Part shown: positions 28,504 through 36,805 of the stretch, in pieces
How the letters are laid out: the number at the start of each line of letters is the position of its first letter
Position numbering within the stretch: the first letter of the stretch is position 1
Source: Streptacidiphilus sp. 4-A2
GTDB lineage: Bacteria; Actinomycetota; Actinomycetes; Streptomycetales; Streptomycetaceae
Direction: 5' to 3'
Assembly: GCA_014284505.1 (NCBI GenBank)
Contig: JAAFYY010000001.1
Location: 6,249,845 to 6,313,844, forward strand
DNA: 64,000 nucleotides
Notes under the pieces: generated by a model
Seen by the model: only the letters and a program-made list of their open reading frames with translations
Told to the model about the DNA's origin: nothing
Databases searched by the model: none
Position numbers and translations under genes: made by a program

Positions 28504-29282
28504 TCAACCCGACCCGCAGACGGTGCTGGCGTACGCCGCCGGGTTCGGCGAGGTCCTCGACGCCCTCGCACAGACCCACCTTGGCCCCACCCGCGCCCAG
28601 ATAGCCGCCGCCGCGAAGGCACACGGACAGACCGTCTACCTCCACGAGCGGGCGCCGACCAAGAGATGCGGGCCCTGCGTTCCGCCACCCGAGCCCTACT
28701 CGCGAGCGGACCCAGCCTGGGTCAGGGCCCGGAGGGGGACGCGATCGTGGCGCTGCTGGACGTGCTGGTGTGGGCGGCCGTCGCCCTCTACCGGCACCAC
28801 AGCGCAGCTGGCCACCGCCAGCACGCCCGCGCCGCCCAGGCCACCGCCGACCACCTGCGCGCCGCCTACACCCAGGCCGCCGCCAAGCCCCTCGCCGCCC
28901 TCACCGCCCACGGCAAGCGCCTGCCACCCGCCGTCCAGGACCGAAGCACCGCAGCCGTACACCAGGCGCTGCCTCCGGCACTGGCCGCGCGGGTCCTGAG
29001 CGGGACGGACTGGCCCGCACTCGCCGCCACCCTCGCCGAAGCCCAGACCCACGGCCACAACCCCACCGCGCTACTCCACCAAGCCCTCGGCACGCGCGAG
29101 ATGGACACCGCCGACGCCCCGCCGCCGTCCTGCTCTGGCGCATCCGCCGTACCACCAACCTCCCCGCTACCACCACCCCTAAGCCGATGAATCGCAAGCC
29201 GACCACCCGAACTCCGCCCCCGGCACCAGCCGCACGACCTGCCATCCCGCCCGCACCGCTCATCACGCCCCGCAGGCGCTGA
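28504..29282 (+). pseudogene. Relaxase/mobilisation protein, C-terminal fragment
   Basis: Reads DPQTVLAYAAGFGEVLDALAQ then AQIAAAAKAHGQTVYLHERA, and after frame changes near 28660 and 29120 continues RALRSATRALLASGPSLGQG, VALLDVLVWAAVALYRHH, AARVLSGTDWPALAATLAEA and HNPTALLHQALGTREMDTAD. This alternating Ala-rich pattern is the C-terminal region of Streptomyces relaxase/mobilisation proteins as I remember them. The nuclease domain with its histidine cluster is missing. It abuts the integrase remnant directly, so a deletion has joined the two ends. Confidence 0.65.
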
Positions 29283-29670
29283 TCCACCACGGGGCTGATG
29301 AGGCTCCATGAATCTGGCTTTGACCGGAAGTACATGAATGACCTTGTATCAAGGCTTCAGGTCGATCGCGCTGTCCGGGGGGTAGCAGGTCACGAGCTGA
29401 TGCAGGGCACCGTCGGGAGCCAGGACCGGAGCCTCGTCGATCTTGGCCGTCTCAACTGACACTCAACCGGGTCGACCGAATCCAGGGGTAACGACGAGCC
29501 GTTCGCCATTCGGCCAACGAATAGCAGGCGGGTCGCTTCGGGAGACGAGCGCCGCCGGAAGGCATCCGGGAGAGCAGGGCCATGAGTCTCGCAGTCCCCG
29601 ATGCGGCGGCGGATTCGGCCGCTACGGTTGAACCGCTACGCCACTGGCTCGACTCACGAGGGGGGCTCCC
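29283..29670. other. Spacer with one small candidate ORF
   Basis: 388 bp, GC lower than around it. Apart from the small ORF at 29349-29462 I see nothing. Confidence 0.5.
29349..29462 (-). CDS. Possible 37-residue peptide
   Basis: A GTG-started frame giving MSVETAKIDEAPVLAPDGAL followed by HQLVTCYPPDSAIDLKP. The composition and codon use look like real protein, but there is no clear ribosome binding site and upstream sequence in the same frame is also open for a stretch, so it may be the last exon-like remnant of a longer lost gene. No family recognised. Confidence 0.3.
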   Translation of the reverse strand: MSVETAKIDEAPVLAPDGALHQLVTCYPPDSAIDLKP

Positions 29671-30303
29671 ATGCCAGACGATCCAGACGACGCGTTACCC
29701 GAGCAGACTATTCGAGGCGATGCCGTCCGCTTCGCGCAGCAGGGGGGCATCGTCGTCACCGGCGACAACGCCCGGGTTTTTCAGACGGCCGGATACGCCG
29801 CCGGTCGCGACCTCCACATACGGGTGGACCCCCGCCAGCGGTTCCTCGAACAGGTCCGTGCCCTGGCGCTCAAGGACGCATCACGGTTCTCCCTGCTCAG
29901 CCTCATCTTCATGGCAGGGCGCGGCAATCCTGCTCGGCGGAGGCGTCCTGGCCCTGATGCACCACGGCGCATCCACCGGGCCCTCCACCGCCCTGATGAC
30001 CAGCCTGGGGGCGTCCTGATCGGCACCTGCGGCGGGGCCCTCGCCCTACAGTCGAAACGCTCGCAACGACGTCTGACCCAAGAGGCCGACCGGGTCTCCG
30101 CAGAACTGCTTCGCGACCACACCCGCGAAGAAGCCCTCGCCCTGATCGACCGAATCGAGGACCCCCTCCTGCGAGACCGCCTCAGGTCCATCACCGCGAT
30201 GCAGATACTCGGCCTTGCCCCCACCCCCGAGGACGTCGCGAACCGCGTCTTCCCCGCGCCCACCACCCCACCGGAGATCGAATCGACACCACCCGAACCG
30301 TGA
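29671..30303 (+). CDS. Two-helix membrane protein with amyloid-motif-like N-terminus (TRADD-N-associated membrane domain type)
   Basis: Starts MPDDPDDALPEQTIRGDAVR. Residues 22-50 read GGIVVTGDNARVFQTAGYAA and GRDLHI, the G/N/Q-rich beta pattern of bacterial amyloid signalling motifs. Then RFLEQVRALALKDASRF, two membrane helices (LLSLIFMAGAAILLGGGVLAL and GGVLIGTCGGALAL, in two frames with changes near 29920 and 30010), and a tail REEALALIDRIEDPLLRDRL like that of membrane domains linked to TRADD-N proteins in bacterial conflict systems. I infer a membrane effector or adaptor; no partner NLR or caspase is nearby. Not proven. Confidence 0.6.
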   Translation: MPDDPDDALPEQTIRGDAVRFAQQGGIVVTGDNARVFQTAGYAAGRDLHIRVDPRQRFLEQVRALALKDASRFSLLSLIFMAGRGNPARRRRPGPDAPRRIHRALHRPDDQPGGVLIGTCGGALALQSKRSQRRLTQEADRVSAELLRDHTREEALALIDRIEDPLLRDRLRSITAMQILGLAPTPEDVANRVFPAPTTPPEIESTPPEP

Positions 30304-30729
30304 AGCACACAGACACCACCCGCCCATAGGTCAGCGGGCCGCCAGGTGCCAGGCTATGGCAGGTCGGCTGAGCCAAGAGTCCCGCCAGCCATCCGAATCC
30401 GCATTGGGTGTGGCTCCTTTGGAGGGATGCCTCCACCTGCGTGAACTGCGGATCGGGGAGAGGGCCGAGCAATCGACCCGGCCGCCGGACGACGGCGACG
30501 CCGTGAGGTGCGACTGTCAGGCCGCGATCTTGAAGTGGTATCCACGCGCGACCTGGCAGTTCGGCATGGACCTCTGCGACCTCCGGCCAAGCCGGACCGA
30601 CAGACGCCCAGATCAGCCCCTCCCTCCAAAGGAGCTGCACCCAACTCCGATCCAATTCGCAAACTCCGCCAACTTCGTTGTCCGGGGCGCGCCAGCAATT
30701 TGGTGCAGCTGCTAGGGATGCGACGTGCT
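30304..30729. other. Spacer that contains the inverted-repeat segment
   Basis: 426 bp between the membrane protein and the kinase operon end; see the inverted-repeat entry. Otherwise nothing seen. Confidence 0.6.
30404..30644. repeat. Inverted-repeat pair, 24 bp with 2 mismatches, 241 bp apart
   Basis: TTGGGTGTGGCTCCTTTGGA at 30404 (extended to 30427) is matched in reverse by the segment 30621-30644 (TCCCTCCAAAGGAGCTGCAC onward). Similarity fades inward for about 50 bases. The segment holds no convincing gene. Confidence 0.75.
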
Positions 30730-31678
30730 TCACACGTGGAGCAAGGCCACCGCTGATTCCAAGTGTCGGCGGACGACCTTGATGGACCCAGGATCCTTCG
30801 CTGGGTCGTTGGTCCATCTATGGGTCTGTTCGAGGAACCATTCGACCACCCAGATGCGGTGCCATCCCAGTGCCCACCGCTCCGGGTGCAGGCCGCCGCG
30901 GTGTGCCTGCGCTTCGCCTGGGCCGCCGGCGGCGATGTAGGCAGCGATGAGTGCGCGCAGGCGCTGTAGGTCGGGCGGATTCGCTTTGGCGAGCCCTTGC
31001 CAGGCGGCGAGGTCGAGCAGGCCGGGGCCGGTGAAGGCGTGGGCGAAGTCCAGTAGCCGCCAGCCTCGTTCGCCGATGTGGAGGCTGGAGGTGTGGAACT
31101 CCGAGTGCACCCAGCCGAACGGCGCCAGTCCGGCACCCGCCGCGCGCTTGGGCGCGGCCCGCGCGAGGGCGTGCAGGTGGCTGGCGAGGTCGTCGGTGCC
31201 CTGCGTCCAGCGACCGGCGGCACGCAAGCACTTGAGGTGGACCAGGGCCTTGCCGGGCAGGGCCGCCAGTGCATCTTCGTCCAGCGCTGGAAGTGAGGAG
31301 GAGGGGTAACCGCGTGGAGTCGGGCGGCGGCCGTGGCGGCTTCGCTGTCCGTGGCCTCGCGCTGAGGGTCGCCGAGGTCTTCAAGCACCATCACCAGAAG
31401 GCCATTGTGTCGTGCCGAGCCGAGCACACGCGGTACCGGCACCTCGGCCGCAGCAGCGGCACGCAGGATCTGGTCCTCGCGGGCGAACGGCTCGCGCGCG
31501 TACTTGAGAACTGCGGTGCTGCCGTCGGGTAGGTCAGCCGCTCGACACCGGACATCGACCAGACACGGATCGGTAGGCGGCTCGGCGCAGGCCGGCCAGC
31601 GGCGCTGGTGACCTCGTGCAGGAGGGTGGCGATCAGTACTGGGTCCATCCGGAGGGACTCCATCGGTGTTCCGGTCAC
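30730..31678 (-). CDS. APH-like phosphotransferase B, altered catalytic loop, frameshifted
   Basis: Last gene of the radical SAM operon. Start by GTGA overlap with the previous gene (31675-31678), giving MTGTPMESLRMDPVLIATLL. The kinase N-lobe reads DGSTAVLKYAREPFAREDQI and VLGSARHNGLLVMVLEDLGD. The catalytic loop is FGWVHSEFHTSSLHI: the usual HGD is HSE, so the catalytic Asp is replaced by Glu. The metal motif is RLLDFAHAFTGPGLLDLAAW. Frame changes near 31545 and 31285. I would not assume it is an antibiotic-resistance kinase; the position points to peptide or leader modification. Confidence 0.75.
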
Positions 31679-32473
31679 CGGGGCGAGTGGCGGCGTCGGT
31701 GGTCGAGCCACGCCGTGGCGGATCTGGCCATCTGCCGCTTCCATGTGCAGGTGGGGTCCTGGGTCTGGACCTCCTGCCAGTGGCGGTCGTTGGCCTCTGC
31801 GAAGGCGCGCAGGGTGCGAGGGTCGGCCGCGCTGAACGCCGGCAGCCGGGCGGCCCATTGCTCGGCCTGCTGGGGGTGTGTCCGGCGTCGATCAGGCGCA
31901 CGGCCCACACAGCGGGGTCGGCCCAGGCCGGGCCTCGGGTGGGCCAGGCCCAGTCGATGAGGTGGGCGGTGCGGTCGATCAGCACGTTGTGCGGGGCCAT
32001 GTCGGTGTGCAGCAGGGCGTCCCCGGTGAACAGTTCCGGGGTGTCGCCGTAGGCGGCGTATCGCTGAGTGAAGCTCAGTAGCGGGATGTCCGGGCAGGGG
32101 GTCCGGGCGAGTTCGGTCAGCGCGTCGACGACCAGGGGCAGGTCGGGGCTGCCGGGTGAGAAGTCGGCGACGGGGCCCTGGACCACTTCGAAGCCGAGCA
32201 GGTCCCAGCCTCCTGCCTGCAGGTGCCACAGCACGCGTGGGCAGGAGCTGGGCAGGTACGGGTTGACGGCGGCTTCGCGCAGCTGGGTCTTGACCTGGCG
32301 GTGGTCGAGGGGATGCCCTTGATGAACACCTCGCCCGAGGTGGTGAGGGCCTTCACAGCAATGGCGGAGTTGGCTCCGGTGGACACGTCGGCTGAGGTCA
32401 GGAAGGGTCCGGTGTGCTCCTGGACGGCGGTGCGGGCGGCGGTCGGCAGCTGGTGCCAGGCGAGGCGGATCAT
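31675..32473 (-). CDS. APH-like phosphotransferase A, frameshifted
   Basis: Starts MIRLAWHQLPTAARTAVQEH (ATG 32473; a GTG six bases upstream is possible). Kinase features: SGEVFIKGIP with the ATP-binding Lys, then DHRQVKTQLREAAVNPYLPS, the catalytic loop LLHTDMAPHNVLIDR with intact HxD...N, and IDWAWPTRGPAWADPAVWAV as the metal-binding part. Frame changes near 32312 and 31879. It follows the peptide gene by 70 bp and overlaps kinase B, so both are co-expressed with the radical SAM protein. Confidence 0.8.
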
Positions 32474-32543
32474 CGACACAGCAGAACTCTCCAGGGGCGG
32501 TGCGGTGGTGCCCCGGCCGGTCAAGGCCGGGGCACCGGGCTTG

Positions 32544-32678
32544 CTAGTACGGCTGCGAATCGCTTGACGAGCAGGAGCACATGGCGACTTCGAGGAGTTC
32601 GTCCAGGTCTCCGACGTACACGACCTCCTCGTCCTGTAGGGGTCGCTCGGTGAGCGTAAGGGCTACGGGTACCGGCAT
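32544..32678 (-). CDS. 44-residue peptide, candidate RiPP precursor
   Basis: ATG at 32678 preceded by GGAGGGAGGTGA (32683-32694, an almost ideal ribosome binding site that overlaps the stop of the radical SAM gene). The product begins MPVPVALTLTERPLQDEEVV, continues YVGDLDELLEV and ends AMCSCSSSDSQPY. The acidic, hydrophobic middle looks like a RiPP leader, and the 12-13 residue tail with Cys34, Cys36, five serines and a C-terminal Tyr looks like a core. Placement between a radical SAM/SPASM gene and two kinase genes fits a substrate of these enzymes. I do not know a characterised family with this sequence. It is short and easily missed. Confidence 0.8.
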   Translation of the reverse strand: MPVPVALTLTERPLQDEEVVYVGDLDELLEVAMCSCSSSDSQPY

Positions 32679-32682
32679 GGGT

Positions 32683-33795
32683 TCACCTCCCTCCGTGCTG
32701 GCAGTAGGTGTTGAGCGGGGCCTTCGCCTCCTGGTAGAGCTTGGCCAGCGGCCGGCAGGTGAAGCAGGTGCCGGACAGCGCGCAGCCGGAGCATCCGCCG
32801 GTGCGAAGCTGGAGGGAGTCGGCGACGTCGCCGAGCTGCCGCAGGCCGTCGAGGCCCTGCGTGATGAGGTCGAACTGGGGGTCGCGGCCGACCTTACAGA
32901 TCGACGCCTTGCCCCAGGGGTCGGCGTGGAAGAACGTGTGCCCAGCGCTGCAACCCTTGAAGGGGGTGCGCGGCATGACGTAGTCGGCGGCCTGGGTGCC
33001 CATGCGCTCGCCGCCGCCCTCGATGGTCGGGCTCATCGTGGTGAAGACATGGTGCGGGAAGCCGTAGCGGTCGGCCAGTGCCTGCATCTGGGGGATCTCG
33101 CCCGCATTGCGCTCGGAGACCACGATGTTCAGCTTGATCGGCAGGCCCGCGTCCCGGGAGACTTCCAGGCCCTTGATGAAACGCGCGAACGCGCCCCGGT
33201 TGCGGGTCATGCCGTCGTAGGAGTCGGCGGTGGCGCCGTAGAGGCTGACCGCGATCAGGTAGGGGCGGTGGCGGGTGAACACCTCCTGGATGCGGGGCTT
33301 GGACAGCTGGCTGCCGTTGCTCGCGATCGACAGCATCAGCCCCAGCTCGCTCGCGTACTGGTAGGCGGCCGGGAAGTCGCGGTCGATCAGCGGCTCGCCG
33401 CCGGTGATCTGGAACCACAGTGCCCCGGAGTCCCGCACGACGTGCAGCATCCTGACCTTGTCGTCCCAGCCCAGCCCCTCGAAGTTCTTCAGGCCGAGGT
33501 AGCAGTGCTCGCAGTCGTAGTCGCAGCCCTTGTTGATCTCCCAGGTCGCCCGGCCGTAGCCCAGCTCGGAGGGCCGGCGGACGAGGACCGTCCCGTCCAG
33601 CCGCCGGCCGTCCAGGGCCACGCCCCAGGCGGTGCGGGCCGCGTCGGCCAGCCAGCCGGGAACCTCACTCTGCGGCGGCGCGGTCAGGAGTTCCCGGTAC
33701 CGGCCGGCCCCGAGCTTCAGGCCCTGGTGCTTACCGGGGCGGACGACAACATGGCCGCTCAGAAACGGAGAGGCGATCAACTCGTGCATGGACAC
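32683..33795 (-). CDS. Radical SAM/SPASM peptide-maturase-like protein
   Basis: Intact, 370 residues. Residues 1-80 could be a peptide-binding domain (no motif proof). The radical SAM cluster is C91-x3-C95-x2-C98 (GCDYDCEHCYLGL), with GGEP at 132-135. The C-terminal part has a complete SPASM pattern: C282-x12-G295-x4-C300, then C335-x2-C338-x5-C344-x2-C347 and C365, for two auxiliary clusters. Enzymes of this type form thioether or carbon-carbon bonds in peptides. Its stop codon overlaps the ribosome binding site of the peptide gene, which is the best argument for a maturase/substrate pair. Confidence 0.9.
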   Translation of the reverse strand: MSMHELIASPFLSGHVVVRPGKHQGLKLGAGRYRELLTAPPQSEVPGWLADAARTAWGVALDGRRLDGTVLVRRPSELGYGRATWEINKGCDYDCEHCYLGLKNFEGLGWDDKVRMLHVVRDSGALWFQITGGEPLIDRDFPAAYQYASELGLMLSIASNGSQLSKPRIQEVFTRHRPYLIAVSLYGATADSYDGMTRNRGAFARFIKGLEVSRDAGLPIKLNIVVSERNAGEIPQMQALADRYGFPHHVFTTMSPTIEGGGERMGTQAADYVMPRTPFKGCSAGHTFFHADPWGKASICKVGRDPQFDLITQGLDGLRQLGDVADSLQLRTGGCSGCALSGTCFTCRPLAKLYQEAKAPLNTYCQHGGR

Positions 33796-33804
33796 TCCCT
33801 TGAT

Positions 33805-34007
33805 TCAGAGGGCTTCGCCGAGGCGTAGCCGGCTTGCGGTGCGGGCCAGTTGTTCGGCGATGAGCTGCAGTTCGGTGGCTGCCTGACCGTCGAGGCTGCC
33901 TGCGAGGTCGAAGGTGTCGGCCGCGAGCCGCGAAACGCGGTGCGAGGGATCTCCTCGTGGATCGAGCCGACGCGGATCGTGGGGATGTTCGGGGCCGGGG
34001 TCACCAC
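33805..34007 (-). CDS. Small protein of the radical SAM operon, frameshifted
   Basis: Starts at GTG 34007 as MVTPAPNIPTIRVGSIHEEI, then PRTAFRG and, after a frame change near 33920, LAADTFDLAGSLDGQAATEL followed by QLIAEQLARTASRLRLGEAL. About 67 residues, with a helical C-terminus. It overlaps the previous gene by 7 bp and precedes the radical SAM gene by 9 bp. No family recognised; candidate accessory or leader-binding protein. Confidence 0.55.
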
Positions 34008-34264
34008 TGGTCTCCAGCCGTGCGGCCCATGGCCAGTTCAACCAGGAGCGTGGTGTCCCCCGTCTCCCAGGCGCCGTCCATGAGTGCACCGGTGACGGCG
34101 GCGAACTGCTCGCGGGCGGTCTGGCCGAAAGCGGGATGGTTGAGCACTCCGGTGTCCTCGGCGATCTCGTACAGCACCGAGACCGCCCAGTTGGCGCGGC
34201 GCGCGACGGTCCCGAAGTACGGGCCGAGCGTGTGCATCTCGGTGTCGGGGATCTCGTCCTTCAT
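34001..34264 (-). CDS. Small protein of the radical SAM operon
   Basis: An 87-residue intact frame from ATG 34264: MKDEIPDTEMHTLGPYFGTV, ARRANWAVSVLYEIAEDTGV, then FGQTAREQFAAVTGALMDGA. Mostly helical. The ATG overlaps the stop of the HATPase gene (34261-34264). Proteins like this accompany HATPase genes in Streptomyces accessory clusters, but I do not know their role. Confidence 0.7.
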   Translation of the reverse strand: MKDEIPDTEMHTLGPYFGTVARRANWAVSVLYEIAEDTGVLNHPAFGQTAREQFAAVTGALMDGAWETGDTTLLVELAMGRTAGDQW

Positions 34265-34752
34265 CTGGTTTCTCCTTCCACGGCGGTGGTGACTCGGTCC
34301 GCGCAGCGCTCGATGGCTTGCGGGTGGCGTCCGGTCACGCGACCGGGGTGCAGCCGGGCCCACACGACTTTGCCGATCGGCAGTACGGTCACGCCCCAGC
34401 TGGTGGAGAGGCTTTCGATCACGGCGATGCCGCGTCCGTGCTCCTGGTCGGCGGAGTCGCTGAAGCGGTGTGGCAGCGACCGTGAGCAGTCGCGGACTGC
34501 GATCCGCACCGTGCGGTCGTGCTCCAGGGCCACGGTCAGTCCGAGCCGGGTGCCACCGGTGTGGGTCGCGGCGTTGGCGACCAGCTCGCTGACCACCACC
34601 CCGGCGTCGTCCACAAGCGCGTCGATCCCCCAGTGCGCCAGGTGTGCAGCGACGATCCTTCGGGCCGTGCCGGCCGACTGTGGAAGGCACGCCAGGGTGA
34701 TTTCGCCGTTCTCGCCGATGAGGATCGCGGAATCCGCAACAGCTGCCGGCAT
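34261..34752 (-). CDS. HATPase (anti-sigma-factor-like) regulator
   Basis: From ATG 34752: MPAAVADSAILIGENGEITL. GHKL ATPase motifs: LVDDAGVVVSELVANAATHTGGTR (N-box), VRIAVRDCSRSLPHRF (G1, with the D-x-G replaced by D-x-S) and EHGRGIAVIESLSTSWGV (G2). This is the RsbW/SpoIIAB-like single-domain type common in Streptomyces, sometimes with a non-canonical ATP site. First gene of the operon, divergent from the regulator at 35000; it may gate expression of the cluster. The frame extends upstream to 34803 but the family starts near MPAAV. Confidence 0.85.
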   Translation of the reverse strand: MPAAVADSAILIGENGEITLACLPQSAGTARRIVAAHLAHWGIDALVDDAGVVVSELVANAATHTGGTRLGLTVALEHDRTVRIAVRDCSRSLPHRFSDSADQEHGRGIAVIESLSTSWGVTVLPIGKVVWARLHPGRVTGRHPQAIERCADRVTTAVEGETR

Positions 34753-34999
34753 GACGGCCTCCCTCCTGCTCTGGACTGGAACCCCGAAAGCGCCGAGCGC
34801 CACCAGGCCGCAGCTGCGGCTTCTGACTGAGCGGTCGACAGGGAGCGCAGACGCTTCAACGGCTTTCGGCCCCTACCAGTAGAACGACGGCCGTCCTGGA
34901 AGAGGAGGAAAGTTGGGCTTCGTCCCGCATGTCAGCGACCGGAAATTTCTGGCGCCAATCCGCTGAACACAGCGGCCAGACCGGGCTAGCGTTGACCGC

Positions 35000-36266
35000 G
35001 TGCCAGAGAACGCAGCGCTCAGGGCGCGCATGGAGGCGGAAGGGTTCCTGCAGGCCGAGTTAGCCGACGCCGTCAACGGCTACCTCGCCAGCCGCGGGCA
35101 CCCGGCCACCGTGAGCGACCGCACGATCAGGAACTGGCTGACCGGAACGACCCGCTGGCCCCACGCAGCACAGCGAGCAGCCCTGGAGGCAGTATTCGGC
35201 TGCCCGGTAACCCAGTTGGGATTCACCCGGCCCCGCCGGAACGCGCCCGCACCTCATGAGGACGATCCCTTGCACCGCCGAGCACTCTTTGCCACCGCGA
35301 CCGCCGCTGCCACAGCCACCGTGGCCCCCGCCATTACCGCTCCACGCCGCATCGGCTCCAGCGACATCGAGCGCCTGAACTCGCGCTTCGCCCAGATCGT
35401 CGCCGCCGACCACCGACAGGGTGGCGCCCTCGCGGTGGAAACGCAGGCCCTCGCGATGGCCGGGCAGGCACTCGCCCTCCAGCAGCAGGGGACCGCCTCC
35501 GAGCGCACCCGCAGAGCGCTGTACGCCTGCGCCGCGGCATTCACCAGCTCGGCGATGTGGGCCGCCATCGACGGCCGCCGCTTCAGCAACGCCCAGACCC
35601 ACTTCGACCGCGCCGCCACCCTGGCCGCGATGTCCGGCGACCCCTCGATCGCATTCCGCATCTGGTCCCACGCCGGCTCCATGTACCGACACCTCGGACG
35701 CCCAGGTGACGGACTGGCAGCCAACGACGTCGCCCGCAACCTGCGCCTCACCCGCCGCGACCCCATGTTCGCCGCCCTGGGGCACTCGCGCCACGCCGCG
35801 ATCCTGGCCCTGACCGGCGACACCGCAGCCGTCCAACGCTCCCTGGCCTACGCACAGCAAGCGTTCGACCGCGCCGACCCGCAGGCCGAGCGCCCCCTGT
35901 GGATCAATTCGCACTTCGACCAGGCCGAGCTGGACAGCCTCTCCACCACCGCCTACCTCGCCCTGGCCGACTACGCCCAGGCCGAAGCCCACGCCCACCG
36001 CTCCCTCGCCGTGCTGCGCCCGCACCTCAGCCGCTCACACGCGATCACCACCGCCCGCCTGGCCCGCGCTCAACTCGGTCAAGGAGACCTCGAACCCGCG
36101 CTCGCCAACGCCGCTACCCTGCTCGAAGGCACCGCCGCCCAGCCCCCGGATCGTGGGCATGCTCGGCGACATCACCCGCACCCTGCACACCATCGCACCG
36201 ACCTCACAGACCACACTGGACTGGGAAGCCCGCGTCCACGACCTCACGCCGGGGAGAACACCGTGA
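35000..36266 (+). CDS. XRE-like regulator with TPR-like C-terminal region, frameshifted near its end
   Basis: GTG 35000, MPENAALRARMEAEGFLQAE. The HTH lies in residues 8-60 (LADAVNGYLA ... TVSDRTIRNWLTGTTRWPH), followed by a linker and, from about residue 115, tandem helices such as RFSNAQTHFDRAATLAAMSGD and DYAQAEAHAHRSLAVL, a tetratricopeptide-like superhelix. Frame is lost near 36143; the end reads RIVGMLGDITRTLHTIAPTS to a stop at 36266 that overlaps the GNAT start. The TAGCGT at 34987-34992 is only 8 bp before the start, so a short or leaderless transcript is possible. Likely controls the divergent operon. Confidence 0.82.
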
Positions 36267-36805
36267 CCACCGCCCCCACCGTTGACCTGCGCCACTACAC
36301 CCACCTCGACGACGTGTGGTCCACCCTGATCGACATCTACGCCGAAGTCCGCGCCGACCGCCTCCACGACCCCCACTACAGCGTCGCCCGAACGCCTCAG
36401 CCGCCACGGCAGCGAGCCCGGTTGGCAGGCCGTCGTCGGCTGGGACGGCGACCAGCCCATCGGCTACGCCTACGCCAACACCATCACCTCCTCCCAGGAC
36501 CGCTGGTGGCAGCGCATCGAAAGCCCACTCCCGACGACCTCACCAACCGACCCACCATCGCGGTCAAGGAACTCATGGTCCGCGAGGGGTGGCGCAAGAC
36601 CGGCTCATCCCAACGCATCCACGACCTCCTCCTCGAAGGTCGACCCGAGGTCCAGGTCACGCTCATGGTCAACCCCAAGGCCGGCGACGGAAAGGTGAAG
36701 GCCATCTACGAACGCTGGGGCTACCACCATGTCGGCGACGTCCAACCCTCCCCGGACTCACCACGACTTTCCGCCATGCTCCGAGACATCCAGACCCCGT
36801 GTTGA
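36263..36805 (+). CDS. GNAT-family acetyltransferase, frameshifted
   Basis: Starts at GTG 36263 (MTTAPTVDLRHYTHLDDVWS) inside the stop of the regulator (GTGA). Continues WSTLIDIYAEVRADRLHDPH and, after a frame change near 36390, WQAVVGWDGDQPIGYAYANT, then IAVKELMVREGWRKTGSSQR, where the acetyl-CoA loop is VREGWRKTGSSQRIH (the Q/RxxGxG/A of GNATs), and AIYERWGYHHVGDV. The acceptor is unknown: a peptide, a small metabolite or a toxin partner would all fit. Confidence 0.8.
   Translation: MTTAPTVDLRHYTHLDDVWSTLIDIYAEVRADRLHDPHYSVARTPQPPRQRARLAGRRRLGRRPAHRLRLRQHHHLLPGPLVAAHRKPTPDDLTNRPTIAVKELMVREGWRKTGSSQRIHDLLLEGRPEVQVTLMVNPKAGDGKVKAIYERWGYHHVGDVQPSPDSPRLSAMLRDIQTPC

Noticed and set aside
31675..32473. 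Reading the APH-like genes as aminoglycoside-resistance genes
   Set aside because: Their operon position next to a radical SAM enzyme and peptide, and the changed catalytic loop in one of them, make a biosynthetic or unknown role more likely; the fold alone does not show resistance.
32581..33828. 415-codon plus-strand frame through the radical SAM gene
   Set aside because: Antisense shadow; the opposite strand has the complete CxxxCxxC and SPASM pattern and the peptide gene.
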